NCBI RefSeq assembly: GCF_031458395.1
Contig: NZ_JAVDYJ010000001.1
Span: 2,232,001 to 2,296,000 of the forward strand
Source: Enteractinococcus fodinae
GTDB taxonomy: Bacteria; Actinomycetota; Actinomycetes; Actinomycetales; Micrococcaceae
Reading direction: 5' to 3'
DNA length: 64,000 nt
The translations under genes were made by a program, and so were the position numbers. Positions within the stretch are counted from its first letter, which is position 1. Each line of letters starts with the position of its first letter. The notes beneath the pieces were generated by a model. The model did not search any database. It worked only from the letters and a program-made list of their open reading frames with translations, and had not been told where the DNA came from. Below are positions 16,521-24,923 of the stretch, piece by piece.

Positions 16521-17492
16521 ATGTTACTTCCACGCAAAACACTTCCCGCTGCAATCCTGGCCGGAGCGCTGGCACTGACCGGATGCGCCGGAGAAAACGC
16601 TGACGCCGGTGAGACCGAATCGCTGCGCATCGACTACGCCACCTACAATCCCTTGTCGCTGATCATCAAAGACCAAGGCTGGTTGGAAGAAGAACTTGAT
16701 GGCGAGGTTGAATGGGTCTTTTCTGCTGGCTCGAACCGCGCCAATGAAAACCTGCGCGCCGAGGCTATCGATGTCGGCTCTACTGCAGGCTCAGCTGCCC
16801 TACTATCCCGTTCAACCGGGACACCCATTCAGACCATTAGCGTCGTTGGCAACGTCGAATGGACCGCACTGGTCGTTCCAGAAGACTCCGCGATCGACAC
16901 CGTAGAGGATCTTGCCGGGCACTCGGTTGCGGCCACCCGTGGCACCGACCCGTACTTCTTCCTCGTTCAAGCCCTAGAGGAAGCCGGCCTTGAGCTGTCG
17001 GAGGTCGAGGTGCAAAACGTCCAGCACGCTGACGGGTTCACCGCCTTGAATAACGGCTCCGTTGAGGCCTGGGCCGGACTTGATCCAATCATGGCCGGAG
17101 GTGAAGACTCGACCGAGTTCTTACTCCGTGATGTAGATCTGAACACCTACTCGTTTGTGAACGCGACCGAATCGTTTATCGAGGACTCTCCAGAGGTTGC
17201 CCAGCTCGTGGTCGATACATATGAGCGTGCCCGCGACTGGGCGTTAGAGAATCCCGAAGAAACCGCAGAGCTGCTGGCCGAGGAAGCTGAAATCGACCTC
17301 GATGTTGCCACCATCGTGATCGAAGAACGCTCTGGTTTCGATATCAGCCCCGTACCCGGTGAAGATCAGGCCCAGGTGTTGGCTAATATCGCACCGATTT
17401 TCGTTACTTCGGGAGACGTTGACAACCAAGAAACCGTTGACGAAGCCCTCGAGACGCTGTTCGCGCCCGAGTTCGCCCAGAATGCGGAGTAA
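16521..17492 (+). CDS. ABC transporter substrate-binding lipoprotein (SsuA-like)
   Basis: A 323-residue periplasmic-type binding protein anchored by a lipidated Cys (signal peptide with LALTGC). The mature part has the two-lobed NMT1/SsuA layout: LRIDYATYNPLSLIIKDQGWLEE, then the ligand-site segment EAIDVGSTAGSAALL, IQTISVVGN and the hinge VAATRGTDPYFFLV. The surface is very acidic, as in halotolerant organisms. It lies between the ATPase and permease genes, so it would deliver an organosulfonate or related compound; the ligand is inferred from the riboswitch and family. Confidence 0.85.
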   Translation: MLLPRKTLPAAILAGALALTGCAGENADAGETESLRIDYATYNPLSLIIKDQGWLEEELDGEVEWVFSAGSNRANENLRAEAIDVGSTAGSAALLSRSTGTPIQTISVVGNVEWTALVVPEDSAIDTVEDLAGHSVAATRGTDPYFFLVQALEEAGLELSEVEVQNVQHADGFTALNNGSVEAWAGLDPIMAGGEDSTEFLLRDVDLNTYSFVNATESFIEDSPEVAQLVVDTYERARDWALENPEETAELLAEEAEIDLDVATIVIEERSGFDISPVPGEDQAQVLANIAPIFVTSGDVDNQETVDEALETLFAPEFAQNAE

Positions 17493-17495
17493 TCC

Positions 17496-18353
17496 ATGAC
17501 CGCGATCGACCACTCCGAAGTCGCCAGTAAACGCCAGCCCCCAACACCCAGTGACACGCCGATCACCCCGGCCCCCGCCACGGACAAGCCAAGACTGCTA
17601 GACCGCAAAGGCGTCAAACCCGCCGTGGGGTTCCTGGTGCCCCTTGTCCTGCTGATCGCCTGGTGGGCGGTTACTGACGCCGGAGTCTTTACTCCCGTGC
17701 AGTTACCGTCTCCCTCTGCAGTGATCGAGGCTACCGTGGGCCTCATCCAGCGCGGTGACCTGTGGCTACACATCGGAATCTCGGTACAACGGGTCCTGAT
17801 CGGTTTTGCAATCGGTGCGGTGTTAGGCATGATCTTTGGTGCCGTCCTGGGCCTGTCCCGGTGGGCTGACGCACTGCTGACGCCCCTGTTGGGTGCACTC
17901 CGGGCGGTCCCATCGCTGGCCTGGGTTCCGCTGCTGATTCTGTGGATGCAGATCGGCGAGGATTCCAAAGTCACGCTGATCGCTATCGGTGCGTTTTTCC
18001 CGGTCTTTACCACCCTGTATGCCGGCCTGCAGCATGTGGACCCACACCTGGTCGAAGCCGGGCGGGCCTTCGGATATAAAGGTGTTCGACTGTTCAAAAC
18101 CGTCCAACTGCCCGCTGTCGTTCCCTCGATCTTCTCCGGACTACGACTAGCACTGGCCCAGGCTTGGTTGTTCCTGGTGGCCGCCGAACTCATTGCCTCT
18201 TCAATGGGGCTTGGGTTCTTACTCACCGATTCGCAAAATAATGGTCGCACTGATCGACTGATCCTGGCGATCATTCTGTTGGCCGTACTCGGTAAACTCA
18301 CTGATACCCTGCTGGGCCTGGCAGAGAAACGCGCCATCGCCCGCTGGACATAA
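17496..18353 (+). CDS. ABC transporter permease (SsuC-like)
   Basis: A 285-residue inner-membrane permease of the SsuC/TauC/NrtB type with about six helices. A polar, Pro-rich N-terminal tail of about 40 residues precedes the first helix. The EAA loop that docks the ATPase is EAGRAFGYKGVRLFKTVQLPAVVPSIF, with G at the expected place. It is the third gene of the operon, 3 nt after the binding protein. Confidence 0.9.
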   Translation: MTAIDHSEVASKRQPPTPSDTPITPAPATDKPRLLDRKGVKPAVGFLVPLVLLIAWWAVTDAGVFTPVQLPSPSAVIEATVGLIQRGDLWLHIGISVQRVLIGFAIGAVLGMIFGAVLGLSRWADALLTPLLGALRAVPSLAWVPLLILWMQIGEDSKVTLIAIGAFFPVFTTLYAGLQHVDPHLVEAGRAFGYKGVRLFKTVQLPAVVPSIFSGLRLALAQAWLFLVAAELIASSMGLGFLLTDSQNNGRTDRLILAIILLAVLGKLTDTLLGLAEKRAIARWT

Positions 18354-18363
18354 CACGCAGGAG

Positions 18364-18672
18364 CTAGGCCCTTGGTGCCAGTATGCAGACGCCTAGTCCG
18401 ATACCACTATTTTCCAGGGGCTGAGGCTCAAGAAAACGTTGAACCGAGGTTGTCAGGATCCCGGCGGCCGTCACGAAGGTCATCCACCTTTCAACGGCAG
18501 CGGCAGAATACTCAACCTTGCTATGCCCGTCGATGTGATTGCGGCCAGGTGGTTTCAGCTCGACTTTGAGCGCGACCAGCGCGACACTAGCCGCCACCAG
18601 GTTGACCACAGCTTCTGCTGGATCAGGGAACAAATTCACTGAGCCGGTCAATCGCCGGCGCATCCTTTTCAA
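18364..18672 (-). pseudogene. Cation diffusion facilitator (CDF) transporter fragment
   Basis: About 100 codons on the minus strand resemble the N-terminal membrane part of a CDF metal-efflux protein: LTGSVNLFPDPAEAVVNLVA, then the loop HIDGHSKVEYSAAAVE and a third helix ending at PQPLENSGIGLGV. The order and spacing match CDF proteins (LTGS.AL..D..HS.VN, GH.KAEY..A..E). The first helix, the remaining helices and the whole cytoplasmic domain are missing, and the first metal site Asp-x-x-x-Asp is disturbed (DPAEA). Family members are about 300 residues, so this is a truncated remnant without visible ribosome site. Confidence 0.75.
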
Positions 18673-18711
18673 CAGAATCGTTGCTGTCTAGTCGCCCAGC
18701 TACCAAAATTC

Positions 18712-18740
18712 TTACAGTGTCCTACCCTGCCGCGTATGAT
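18712..18740 (+). promoter_or_regulatory. Sigma-70-type promoter of a leaderless gene
   Basis: A -35 box TTACAG (18712-18717) and -10 box TATGAT (18735-18740) are separated by exactly 17 bp. Transcription would start about at A18748, the first base of an ATG, so the mRNA is predicted to be leaderless. The -10 box overlaps an alternative ATG at 18736, which argues against that start. Confidence 0.65.
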
Positions 18741-18747
18741 CGTGGCT

Positions 18748-20019
18748 ATGACGACTTCAGGAACTCGCATCGCAACGCAACGCCACACCGCGGTGGAACA
18801 GCTGGCCCCGGTGCTCTCCGATGCCAACCCGGTCTTAGGTGTCATCGATTTCAACGTCCTCGACCAACTGATCGAACATCTTCACGAGGTCTACACCGAA
18901 GACTGGATTCGCCACACCATCGCCGTGGGCACGATGAGCCTGCCCGGCGTGCTGGAACACTTCCGCGCTCGCGGGCTCGGCGTCCAGACCGCCTCGGCAA
19001 CCGAGTTGGAGATTGCCCAGCACTCCGGCATACCGCTGTCTGAAGTTGTGCATAACGCGCCGGTCAAAACCCTGACGCAGCTGCGCGATATCACCGATGC
19101 AGAACTGAGTTTCAGTGTCGATAACTTTGCTGAGCTAACCCGAGTCGATGGGCTGCTTCAAGACCCACACAACTATGAAGGCTCAATCGGTTTACGCGTT
19201 ACACCCCAAGCATCCGCTGAGGACGACGCGACTACATGCGCTCACATGGGTATCGGGCTGCGCGATCACCGCAACGATTTATTCGAGACGTTTTTGGAAC
19301 GCAGTTGGTTGACGCAACTTCACGTCAGTTTTGATACGCCACCAACCTCGCTGCAGCAAACCGCCGAGCAGGTCGCTGCCGTCTATCAATTCGCAGAAGA
19401 TATTGAGCACGCCGCCGGGGCACAGCGGATCTTCCGGTTGTACTTCCCCGCCGGTATCCCGGTCAATGTCGTCTCGGATGAAGTTCAACCAACCTTCGAC
19501 AACCACCGGTTCGTGCACCACGCGATGATGCCGGAGCTATTCGACAGTAAATACGAAATCGTCAGCGAAATCAGTGCCCCACTGACGGCTAAAGCCGGGA
19601 TGATCCTGGCGCGCGTCGAATACACCAAAGATCTTGATGGCCGCATGATCGCCGTTATCCACGCCGATGCTCAATATCAGCCCGAAAGCATCCGAGTCGC
19701 AGCCTACGATAGCGACGGCCGGTACAAAGACGACCTGCAGCACTATTATTATGATCTTGCCGGACCCACCGGGCTGGTGGCCCAACGGGTTGAACTGCCC
19801 GAGCTGGAAGCCGGCGATATCGTGGCAATCCTTGATGTGGGCGCTACCGCATTTAGCATGACAGCAGCGTTTACCGCACCCGTATACGGCATCCGGGCCG
19901 ATGGGCTGCTGACCGAGTCTTCGATTCTCAACGCCGGCCGCTCCACGGCCGACCTCGCCAAAGCCGCCGGCATCTATCAACCCACGAAGCTCTTGCATTA
20001 TCCTGCTGACACAATGTGA
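18748..20019 (+). CDS. LysA-type (fold III) PLP decarboxylase homologue lacking PLP residues
   Basis: The 423-residue protein aligns along its length with diaminopimelate-decarboxylase-like type III PLP enzymes (the group with ARVEYTK, VVSDEV..TF and MPELFD segments). Every cofactor motif is replaced. The lysine of YAVKAN is Gly61 (IAVGTMSLPGVL). The HVHVGSQ motif reads LHVSFDT. The phosphate-binding GGG loop reads YFPAG, the EFGRS loop reads EISAP, the Cys of the CESGD-type motif is absent, and the Tyr of GAYxFS is Ala (GATAFSM). It is therefore predicted not to bind PLP covalently. The frame is intact and has a good promoter. It may be a regulatory or scaffolding pseudoenzyme; its partner is unknown. 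A SAM riboswitch and acsA follow. Confidence 0.75.
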   Translation: MTTSGTRIATQRHTAVEQLAPVLSDANPVLGVIDFNVLDQLIEHLHEVYTEDWIRHTIAVGTMSLPGVLEHFRARGLGVQTASATELEIAQHSGIPLSEVVHNAPVKTLTQLRDITDAELSFSVDNFAELTRVDGLLQDPHNYEGSIGLRVTPQASAEDDATTCAHMGIGLRDHRNDLFETFLERSWLTQLHVSFDTPPTSLQQTAEQVAAVYQFAEDIEHAAGAQRIFRLYFPAGIPVNVVSDEVQPTFDNHRFVHHAMMPELFDSKYEIVSEISAPLTAKAGMILARVEYTKDLDGRMIAVIHADAQYQPESIRVAAYDSDGRYKDDLQHYYYDLAGPTGLVAQRVELPELEAGDIVAILDVGATAFSMTAAFTAPVYGIRADGLLTESSILNAGRSTADLAKAAGIYQPTKLLHYPADTM

Positions 20020-20063
20020 CATCCTGATTTTCCCATTTCCGAAATTTTGCCTAAAGTAAGTGC

Positions 20064-20149
20064 GTACCCATCCAGAGCGGCTAAGAGATCTGGCTCCACG
20101 ACGCCGCAGCAACCACACGTAGTGCAGGTGCTACCGCCAGAACCGATGG
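20064..20149 (+). ncRNA. SAM riboswitch (SAM-I-like) upstream of acetyl-CoA synthetase
   Basis: P1 strand CCATC (20068-20072) pairs with GATGG (20145-20149). The core has AGAGCGGCTAAGAG, GCCGCAGCAACCAC and GGTGCTACCGCCAG, almost identical to the element at 15258 on the other strand. The end of P1 runs into GGAAAGG, the likely ribosome site for the TTG at 20163. Control of an acetate-CoA ligase by SAM is unusual. Confidence 0.85.
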
Positions 20150-20162
20150 AAAGGTTTACTTC

Positions 20163-22280
20163 TTGACGCACTCCCCTGTCCACACCACCGACACCTCCGT
20201 GACCTACCGAGCAGGTCTGGCCACGGAGCTTTTTGGCGAGCAATACGCTCCGTTGCCAAATGGGCTGCCGGGTCCTCTGCCCCAGGCGATCGTGGATGCC
20301 GCAGACCCGGACGTGAATCCCGGTCGAGCACCGCACCAGGCCCACCATCGTCCTGATGCGACCGGCAACCAGGTCGATGAAGCACACCGGATGGCGTATT
20401 GGGAAGCCGCCGCCAACCGCCTGCGCTGGGATACGCCCTTTGAGACGATCCATTCCTGGACTAAACCGGACGCGGAATCTCAGCGTGGCCCCGAAGCCCG
20501 CTGGTTTGCCGACGGAAAGCTCAACGTGGCCGAGAACTGCGTGGACCGACACGTAGCGGCCGGGCATGGCGACAAGGTTGCGCTGTATTTTGAGGGTGAA
20601 CCCGGTGATCGCCGTGCCGTCACGTACCGAGACCTGCTCCAAGAAGTCTCCCAAACCGCTCATGCGTTGACTGAACTGGGCATCAAGGCTGGCGACCGCG
20701 TGGTTGTTTACCTGCCGGTGATTGTCGAAACCGTGGTCATTGCCCTGGCTTGCGCCCGAATCGGCGCAGTCCATTCGCTGGTCTTTGGTGGGTTTTCTGC
20801 CGACGCGCTCAAGTTCCGGGTCGAAGATACCGGCGCCAAACTGCTGGTCACCTCCGACGGGCAATTCCGGCGCGGTAAGGCGGTACACGTCAAAGCAGCC
20901 GCCGATGAAGCCGTGGCCGGGGACAACAATATCGAACACGTGCTCGTCATCAACCGCACGGGTCACACTGACATTCCGTGGACCACAGGCCGCGATGTCT
21001 GGTGGGACGATATCGTCACCAAACAACCCACCGAGCATACCTGTGAGTATTTCGACGCCGAACACCCGCTGTTTATTATGTACACTTCGGGCACGACGGG
21101 TCAGCCCAAAGGACTTGTCCACACTTCTGGCGGGTATCTGACCCACGCTTCGGTGACCTATGATTTTCTATTCGCCAACCCAGACGTCTCCCAACGTGAT
21201 GCCGATGTGCACTGGTGCACCGCGGATCTGGCCTGGGTCACCGCCCACACCTACGAGATCTACGGGCCACTGTCCAACGGTGCGACTCAGGTGATCTACG
21301 AGGGTGTACCCAATGCCCCGCATACTTCGCGGCATTTCGAGGTCATTGAACGCTACGGGGTGACCAGCTACTACACCGCACCAACACTGTTGCGTTCGTT
21401 GATGGGATGGCACGAAAACGGCCCGTCTGCGGACTATGATTTGTCATCCATCCGGCTGATCGGCACCGTCGGGGAAGCCGTCAACCCGGAAGCCTGGCAG
21501 TGGGCTCGCACCCATATCGGCCGAGACACCCCGGAAGGTGTGCCAATGGTGGATACGTGGTGGCAGTCCGAAACCGGCGCGACCGTCATTTCACCACGCC
21601 AGACTGATACCACCTTCAAACCTGGTTCGGGATCACGGCCCCTACCGGGCGTAAACGTCGCGGTCGTCGATGACGCTGGAAAGCCTGCGGACACCAATGA
21701 GCAGGGCGTCATCGTCGTAACCCGCCCCGGCCCCGGCGCCGCCCGGACGGTATGGGGCAACCCGCAACGCTTCTACACATCGTACTGGCAGGACTATCAC
21801 TGGACAGAAGACGGCCGTGGCTGGTTCCTTGCCGGCGACGGGGCCAAAACCGATCAAGATGATGACATCTGGATCCTGGGACGCATCGATGACGTGATCA
21901 ACATTTCGGGCCACCGACTATCGACCATTGAGATTGAATCAGCATTGGTTTCCCATCCAAATGTGATCGAAGCTGGCGTCACCCCGGTACCCCACCCCAA
22001 GACCGGGCACTGCGCTATCGCCTTCGTCGTGCCACGCGGTGAGTTCAACGATGAGGCCGCAAAACACGAACTGACACAGCTGGTTGCCAAACAGATTGGT
22101 CCGGTCGCAAAACCCAACGACATCGTTTTCGTTCCTGACGTTCCGAAGACGCGTTCCGGCAAGATCATGCGTCGACTGCTGACCCAGCTCTACACGGGTG
22201 ACACGCTGGGTGATACCACCTCACTGCAAAATGAACCGGCCGTCGACAGCATCGCTAAAGTCTTACAGCACCGCTCCTAA
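20163..22280 (+). CDS. acsA: Acetyl-CoA synthetase (acetate-CoA ligase)
   Basis: A 705-residue AMP-forming ligase making acetyl-CoA from acetate, ATP and CoA. The N-terminal NVAENCVDRH, the P-loop YTSGTTGQPKG (residues 307-317), the acetate-pocket TWWQSETG, the RIDDVINISGHRLSTIEIE hinge and the acetylatable Lys667 in RSGKIMRR are all present. The N-terminus is about 50 residues longer than usual. The best start is the TTG at 20163, about 8 nt after GGAAAGG at the end of the SAM riboswitch. One explanation for the riboswitch is that methionine synthesis through O-acetylhomoserine consumes acetyl-CoA (inference). A strong hairpin follows. Confidence 0.9.
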   Translation: MTHSPVHTTDTSVTYRAGLATELFGEQYAPLPNGLPGPLPQAIVDAADPDVNPGRAPHQAHHRPDATGNQVDEAHRMAYWEAAANRLRWDTPFETIHSWTKPDAESQRGPEARWFADGKLNVAENCVDRHVAAGHGDKVALYFEGEPGDRRAVTYRDLLQEVSQTAHALTELGIKAGDRVVVYLPVIVETVVIALACARIGAVHSLVFGGFSADALKFRVEDTGAKLLVTSDGQFRRGKAVHVKAAADEAVAGDNNIEHVLVINRTGHTDIPWTTGRDVWWDDIVTKQPTEHTCEYFDAEHPLFIMYTSGTTGQPKGLVHTSGGYLTHASVTYDFLFANPDVSQRDADVHWCTADLAWVTAHTYEIYGPLSNGATQVIYEGVPNAPHTSRHFEVIERYGVTSYYTAPTLLRSLMGWHENGPSADYDLSSIRLIGTVGEAVNPEAWQWARTHIGRDTPEGVPMVDTWWQSETGATVISPRQTDTTFKPGSGSRPLPGVNVAVVDDAGKPADTNEQGVIVVTRPGPGAARTVWGNPQRFYTSYWQDYHWTEDGRGWFLAGDGAKTDQDDDIWILGRIDDVINISGHRLSTIEIESALVSHPNVIEAGVTPVPHPKTGHCAIAFVVPRGEFNDEAAKHELTQLVAKQIGPVAKPNDIVFVPDVPKTRSGKIMRRLLTQLYTGDTLGDTTSLQNEPAVDSIAKVLQHRS

Positions 22281-22301
22281 CGCGGCGGGAAACTCTGCAT
22301 T

Positions 22302-22347
22302 AAACCAATGATGGTGGAGACCGCAGGGTCTCCACCATCATTGGTTT
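22302..22347. terminator. Bidirectional hairpin terminator between acsA and membrane protein gene
   Basis: A 21-bp perfect stem (22302-22322 with 22327-22347) closes a 4-nt GCAG loop, and a T run follows on the plus strand. It lies between convergent genes and would end transcription both ways. Confidence 0.85.
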
Positions 22348-22378
22348 TCAGCGCTTCGCGCTGTGCTACGTTATTCTT

Positions 22379-23176
22379 TTATCGCACTGGTGTGCGGGTC
22401 ACATCATCTTCGTGACGGGTGTGGACGCTTCGCGAACCACCGGCACCTGCAAATCCTGCGACGACAGCACCAATCAATAGACCGGCGACACTCCACCAGG
22501 CGCTGGTTGCCAGATCATCTTGGGCTTGCTGAGCAGTGTCCTCAGCTTCTTGCTGAGCTTGCTCCAGATCCTGCTGATCTACGTCTGCTTCGTCAGCAGC
22601 ATTGCCAAGGTCTTCGGTGGTGATTTCGGTTTGCTGCAGGGCTCCCTGGGTAAGGTTACCTACGGCACCCCCGAGTGCACCGAGTACGCTAGCGCCGACC
22701 CAGCCCACGAGCACGAGGGTCGCTACCAGGGAGGTTGCCCAGGTGGCGATACCGTGCAGGAAGCCAGCTCGGATGGACAGCATACCGGAGACGAACCCGG
22801 CGATCCCCAGAGCAACAATTACTGCAATTGCGCTCCAAATTCCGACCGCTGTACCTCCGGCTTCTTCTAAGCCGAGGCCGATGCTGACCAAACCGAATAC
22901 AAAGACCAACGCAATGAACGTCACCACGCCGGCGAAGATCGCACCCCAGGAGACGTTCGTGCGTCGCGGCGCTGGTTCATCAGTACCGATGAACGAATCG
23001 CGGGTGGTGTGATCGTGGTGTTCCACTCTGTCAGTGCGGCCCACTCTGTCAGTGTTACCAGTCGCGCCGACTGCCGTTGCGCCGTGCTCTCCCGATGTCG
23101 CGGCATGGTCACCACCGCCGTGATCGGGTGTTACTGGGTCTCTGCCGCTACGAGATGTCGGGTTCGTTTCTGTCAT
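22379..23176 (-). CDS. Membrane protein with coiled-coil segment, unknown function
   Basis: A 265-residue protein with a hydrophilic N-terminal tail rich in Gly, His, Thr and Asp (residues 1-75, including a tandem TDRVGR/TDRVEH repeat). Three hydrophobic segments follow, the first beginning NVSWGAIFAGVVTFIALVFVFG. A charged, Gln/Glu-rich segment (about 190-225, likely coiled coil) precedes a final membrane helix and a short basic tail. The SWGAI.AG start of the first helix is common in actinobacterial envelope stress proteins next to PRC-barrel genes. The ATG at 23176 follows GGAAGGATG. It probably belongs to the stress cluster upstream. Confidence 0.75.
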   Translation of the reverse strand: MTETNPTSRSGRDPVTPDHGGGDHAATSGEHGATAVGATGNTDRVGRTDRVEHHDHTTRDSFIGTDEPAPRRTNVSWGAIFAGVVTFIALVFVFGLVSIGLGLEEAGGTAVGIWSAIAVIVALGIAGFVSGMLSIRAGFLHGIATWATSLVATLVLVGWVGASVLGALGGAVGNLTQGALQQTEITTEDLGNAADEADVDQQDLEQAQQEAEDTAQQAQDDLATSAWWSVAGLLIGAVVAGFAGAGGSRSVHTRHEDDVTRTPVR

Positions 23177-23250
23177 GATCATCCTTCCGTTGCGCGACCT
23201 GAAACGGTCGCCGCCTTGAGATGGTCAGGCAATTTCACGATGTGCGGGAG

Positions 23251-24072
23251 TTAGCGATTGGTGTCGCGATCTCCGCGAGTCACATCGTCTGTTTCCACGT
23301 CGATCTTCTCTTTGCGGACTTCATCGCCAACAGTTTCTGTGTCAACGACCTTGCGCTTGCCAACGTTGACCTTCTCGGTCGCGACAGTTTCTTTATCGAC
23401 GACTGGACGTTCTTCGTGCAGCGTGATGGTTTCGTCAGTCTCTTGGGCGTTATCCAAAGAACCCGCACCGGCACGAGCCTGTGGCGAGTTAGGATCGACT
23501 GGTTCACGTTCTACAACGAGTTCTTCACGTTCGACTGGCACATCGACCTGCTCGCGTTCGGTGACAACACGTTTGCGTAGGCGAGCCTTGCCAGCGACGT
23601 GGTCCTCCTTGCCAACTTTGAGGTGTTCTTCGCGGGCAACGGCCTGTTCGCCGCCTTCAGCTGCTGCGACAGGATCACCAGCTGTCGGTGCTCCTGCTGC
23701 TGGCGCGCCGGCTGCTGGGCCACCTGCTGCAGGTGCATTGGTGCCAGCGCCACCGGTGGTGGTCAGACCGTAGTATTCGAAGATTTCGCGCTCTTCGGAT
23801 GGTTCAAGGTGACCATCAGGATCGATGTTTGGCGCATCTTTGATGAAGTCTTTGGTGAACGGCACCTTGAGGTCGCCATCTGCAATGGGCTGAGCCGCAT
23901 CGAGTGGGACGAAGGTTTCTTTCAGACCAAATAAGCCTGTGCTCACGGTCGCGAAACGAGGTTCATCCGTTTGATCATCAAGGTAGATTTCTTTGACGGT
24001 TCCGACCTTTTCGTTGTCCTGGTCGTAAACAGTTGCGTCGTCAAGGTTCTCGAGATTGAAGTTCTGTGTCAT
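23251..24072 (-). CDS. PRC-barrel and DUF2382 (YsnF/AvaK) stress protein
   Basis: A 273-residue cytoplasmic protein. Residues 1-100 form a PRC-barrel (VYDQDNEKVGTVKEIYLDD, then FVPLDAAQ and VPFTKDFIKDAP). An Ala/Gly/Pro linker with repeated AAGAP units spans about 105-140. The C-terminal DUF2382 domain has the typical REEHLKVGKE start, two ERE..V.VPVEREEL-like strands, and the TVATEKVNVGKRKVVD end. Such proteins are general-stress factors (YsnF in Bacillus); the biochemical role is unknown. AGGAAG precedes the ATG. It is separated from DUF3618 by 224 bases and probably has its own promoter. Confidence 0.9.
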   Translation of the reverse strand: MTQNFNLENLDDATVYDQDNEKVGTVKEIYLDDQTDEPRFATVSTGLFGLKETFVPLDAAQPIADGDLKVPFTKDFIKDAPNIDPDGHLEPSEEREIFEYYGLTTTGGAGTNAPAAGGPAAGAPAAGAPTAGDPVAAAEGGEQAVAREEHLKVGKEDHVAGKARLRKRVVTEREQVDVPVEREELVVEREPVDPNSPQARAGAGSLDNAQETDETITLHEERPVVDKETVATEKVNVGKRKVVDTETVGDEVRKEKIDVETDDVTRGDRDTNR

Positions 24073-24296
24073 GTTGAAGCACTTCCTTTCTGAGATGCTC
24101 GAGCCGATCCGGGGTCACCGGGGCTCTTTCAATTTTCACTCTAACGATGATGGTGTTGAGAAACAACAGCCGATATCTGTTGAATTTTGCCTGTTGATGA
24201 AGTTACTGATGCGTTTCACCAGGACTGCACTAAATAACACCGGATGTTCATGGTTTAGTCAGGTTTAATGCAGTACTTTTTCAGGATTCGTGCAGG
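24073..24296. promoter_or_regulatory. AT-rich upstream region of the DUF2382 gene
   Basis: This 224-base gap is distinctly AT-richer than its surroundings and carries no gene. It should hold the promoter of the PRC/DUF2382 gene (minus strand) and the end of the DUF3618 transcript. I could not identify a convincing stress-sigma box. Confidence 0.4.
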
Positions 24297-24923
24297 TTAG
24301 GCTTCGCTGGTTGAATCCCTGACATCCCGGGCAGCCCGCTGAGAATCGTCTTTCAGATCCTGCGCATGCTCTTTGCTGTCTTGTTTGACATGTTCGGCCC
24401 CTTCAGCTGCGGTGTCTTTCACAGCTTGGGCTGCTTCTTGCGCTTGCGGTTTGAGGTGCTCACCAGCTTCTTGCGCGGCTGATTTGGCTTCTTCTACAAG
24501 AGGAGCAGCACGATCCTTCACCTTCTCGGCGGCCTCCTGTTCCATACGAGACGAAGGAATTAGCGATGACGCCAACAGCCCTGCCCCAAAGGCAATCAGC
24601 CCTGCAGCTAGCGGGTTGCCGCGAGTCCCAGAGGTCACCTTGTCCGGGATGTTTTGCACTGCTTCACCAGCCTGATCTCCAAGATGAGACAACTGATCGG
24701 AAGCCTGCTGTAATGCGCCAGAGTTTGAGTCGCTCTGGTTGCCAGAATCTGGCGAACCCATCACTGCTTCTCGTGCGTTCCGGAAACGATCCCGGATGCG
24801 GTCTTTCTGGCGGTCTACAGCCTTGCTGGGATCGACTTTTTCTGCCAGGGCATCTACGTCTCGACCGAGTTCGGAACGAGTTTGTTCGATATCGGTGCGG
24901 ATTTCCTCAGGATTGTTGGTCAT
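24297..24923 (-). CDS. DUF3618 domain protein
   Basis: A 208-residue protein. The N-terminal DUF3618 motif reads PEEIRTDIEQTRSELGRDVDALAEKVDPSK, followed by a basic amphipathic stretch (RQKDRIRDRFRN). A central hydrophobic segment (NPLAAGLIAFGAGLLASSLIPSS) should anchor it in the membrane. The C-terminal third is a Lys/Glu/Ala/Gln-rich helical region resembling late-embryogenesis-abundant stress proteins. It overlaps the holin-family gene by 4 nt (ATGA), forming an operon with the next two genes. DUF3618 proteins are widespread in actinobacteria beside this holin-like family. Confidence 0.85.
   Translation of the reverse strand: MTNNPEEIRTDIEQTRSELGRDVDALAEKVDPSKAVDRQKDRIRDRFRNAREAVMGSPDSGNQSDSNSGALQQASDQLSHLGDQAGEAVQNIPDKVTSGTRGNPLAAGLIAFGAGLLASSLIPSSRMEQEAAEKVKDRAAPLVEEAKSAAQEAGEHLKPQAQEAAQAVKDTAAEGAEHVKQDSKEHAQDLKDDSQRAARDVRDSTSEA

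Noticed and set aside
17366-18337. A 323-codon minus-strand frame over the permease gene
   Set aside because: It is the antisense shadow of a clear SsuC-like permease, with Arg/Ser/Thr-rich composition and no motifs.
19998-21146. A 382-codon minus-strand frame across the third SAM riboswitch and acsA
   Set aside because: It runs through a conserved riboswitch and is antisense to the acetyl-CoA synthetase active site.
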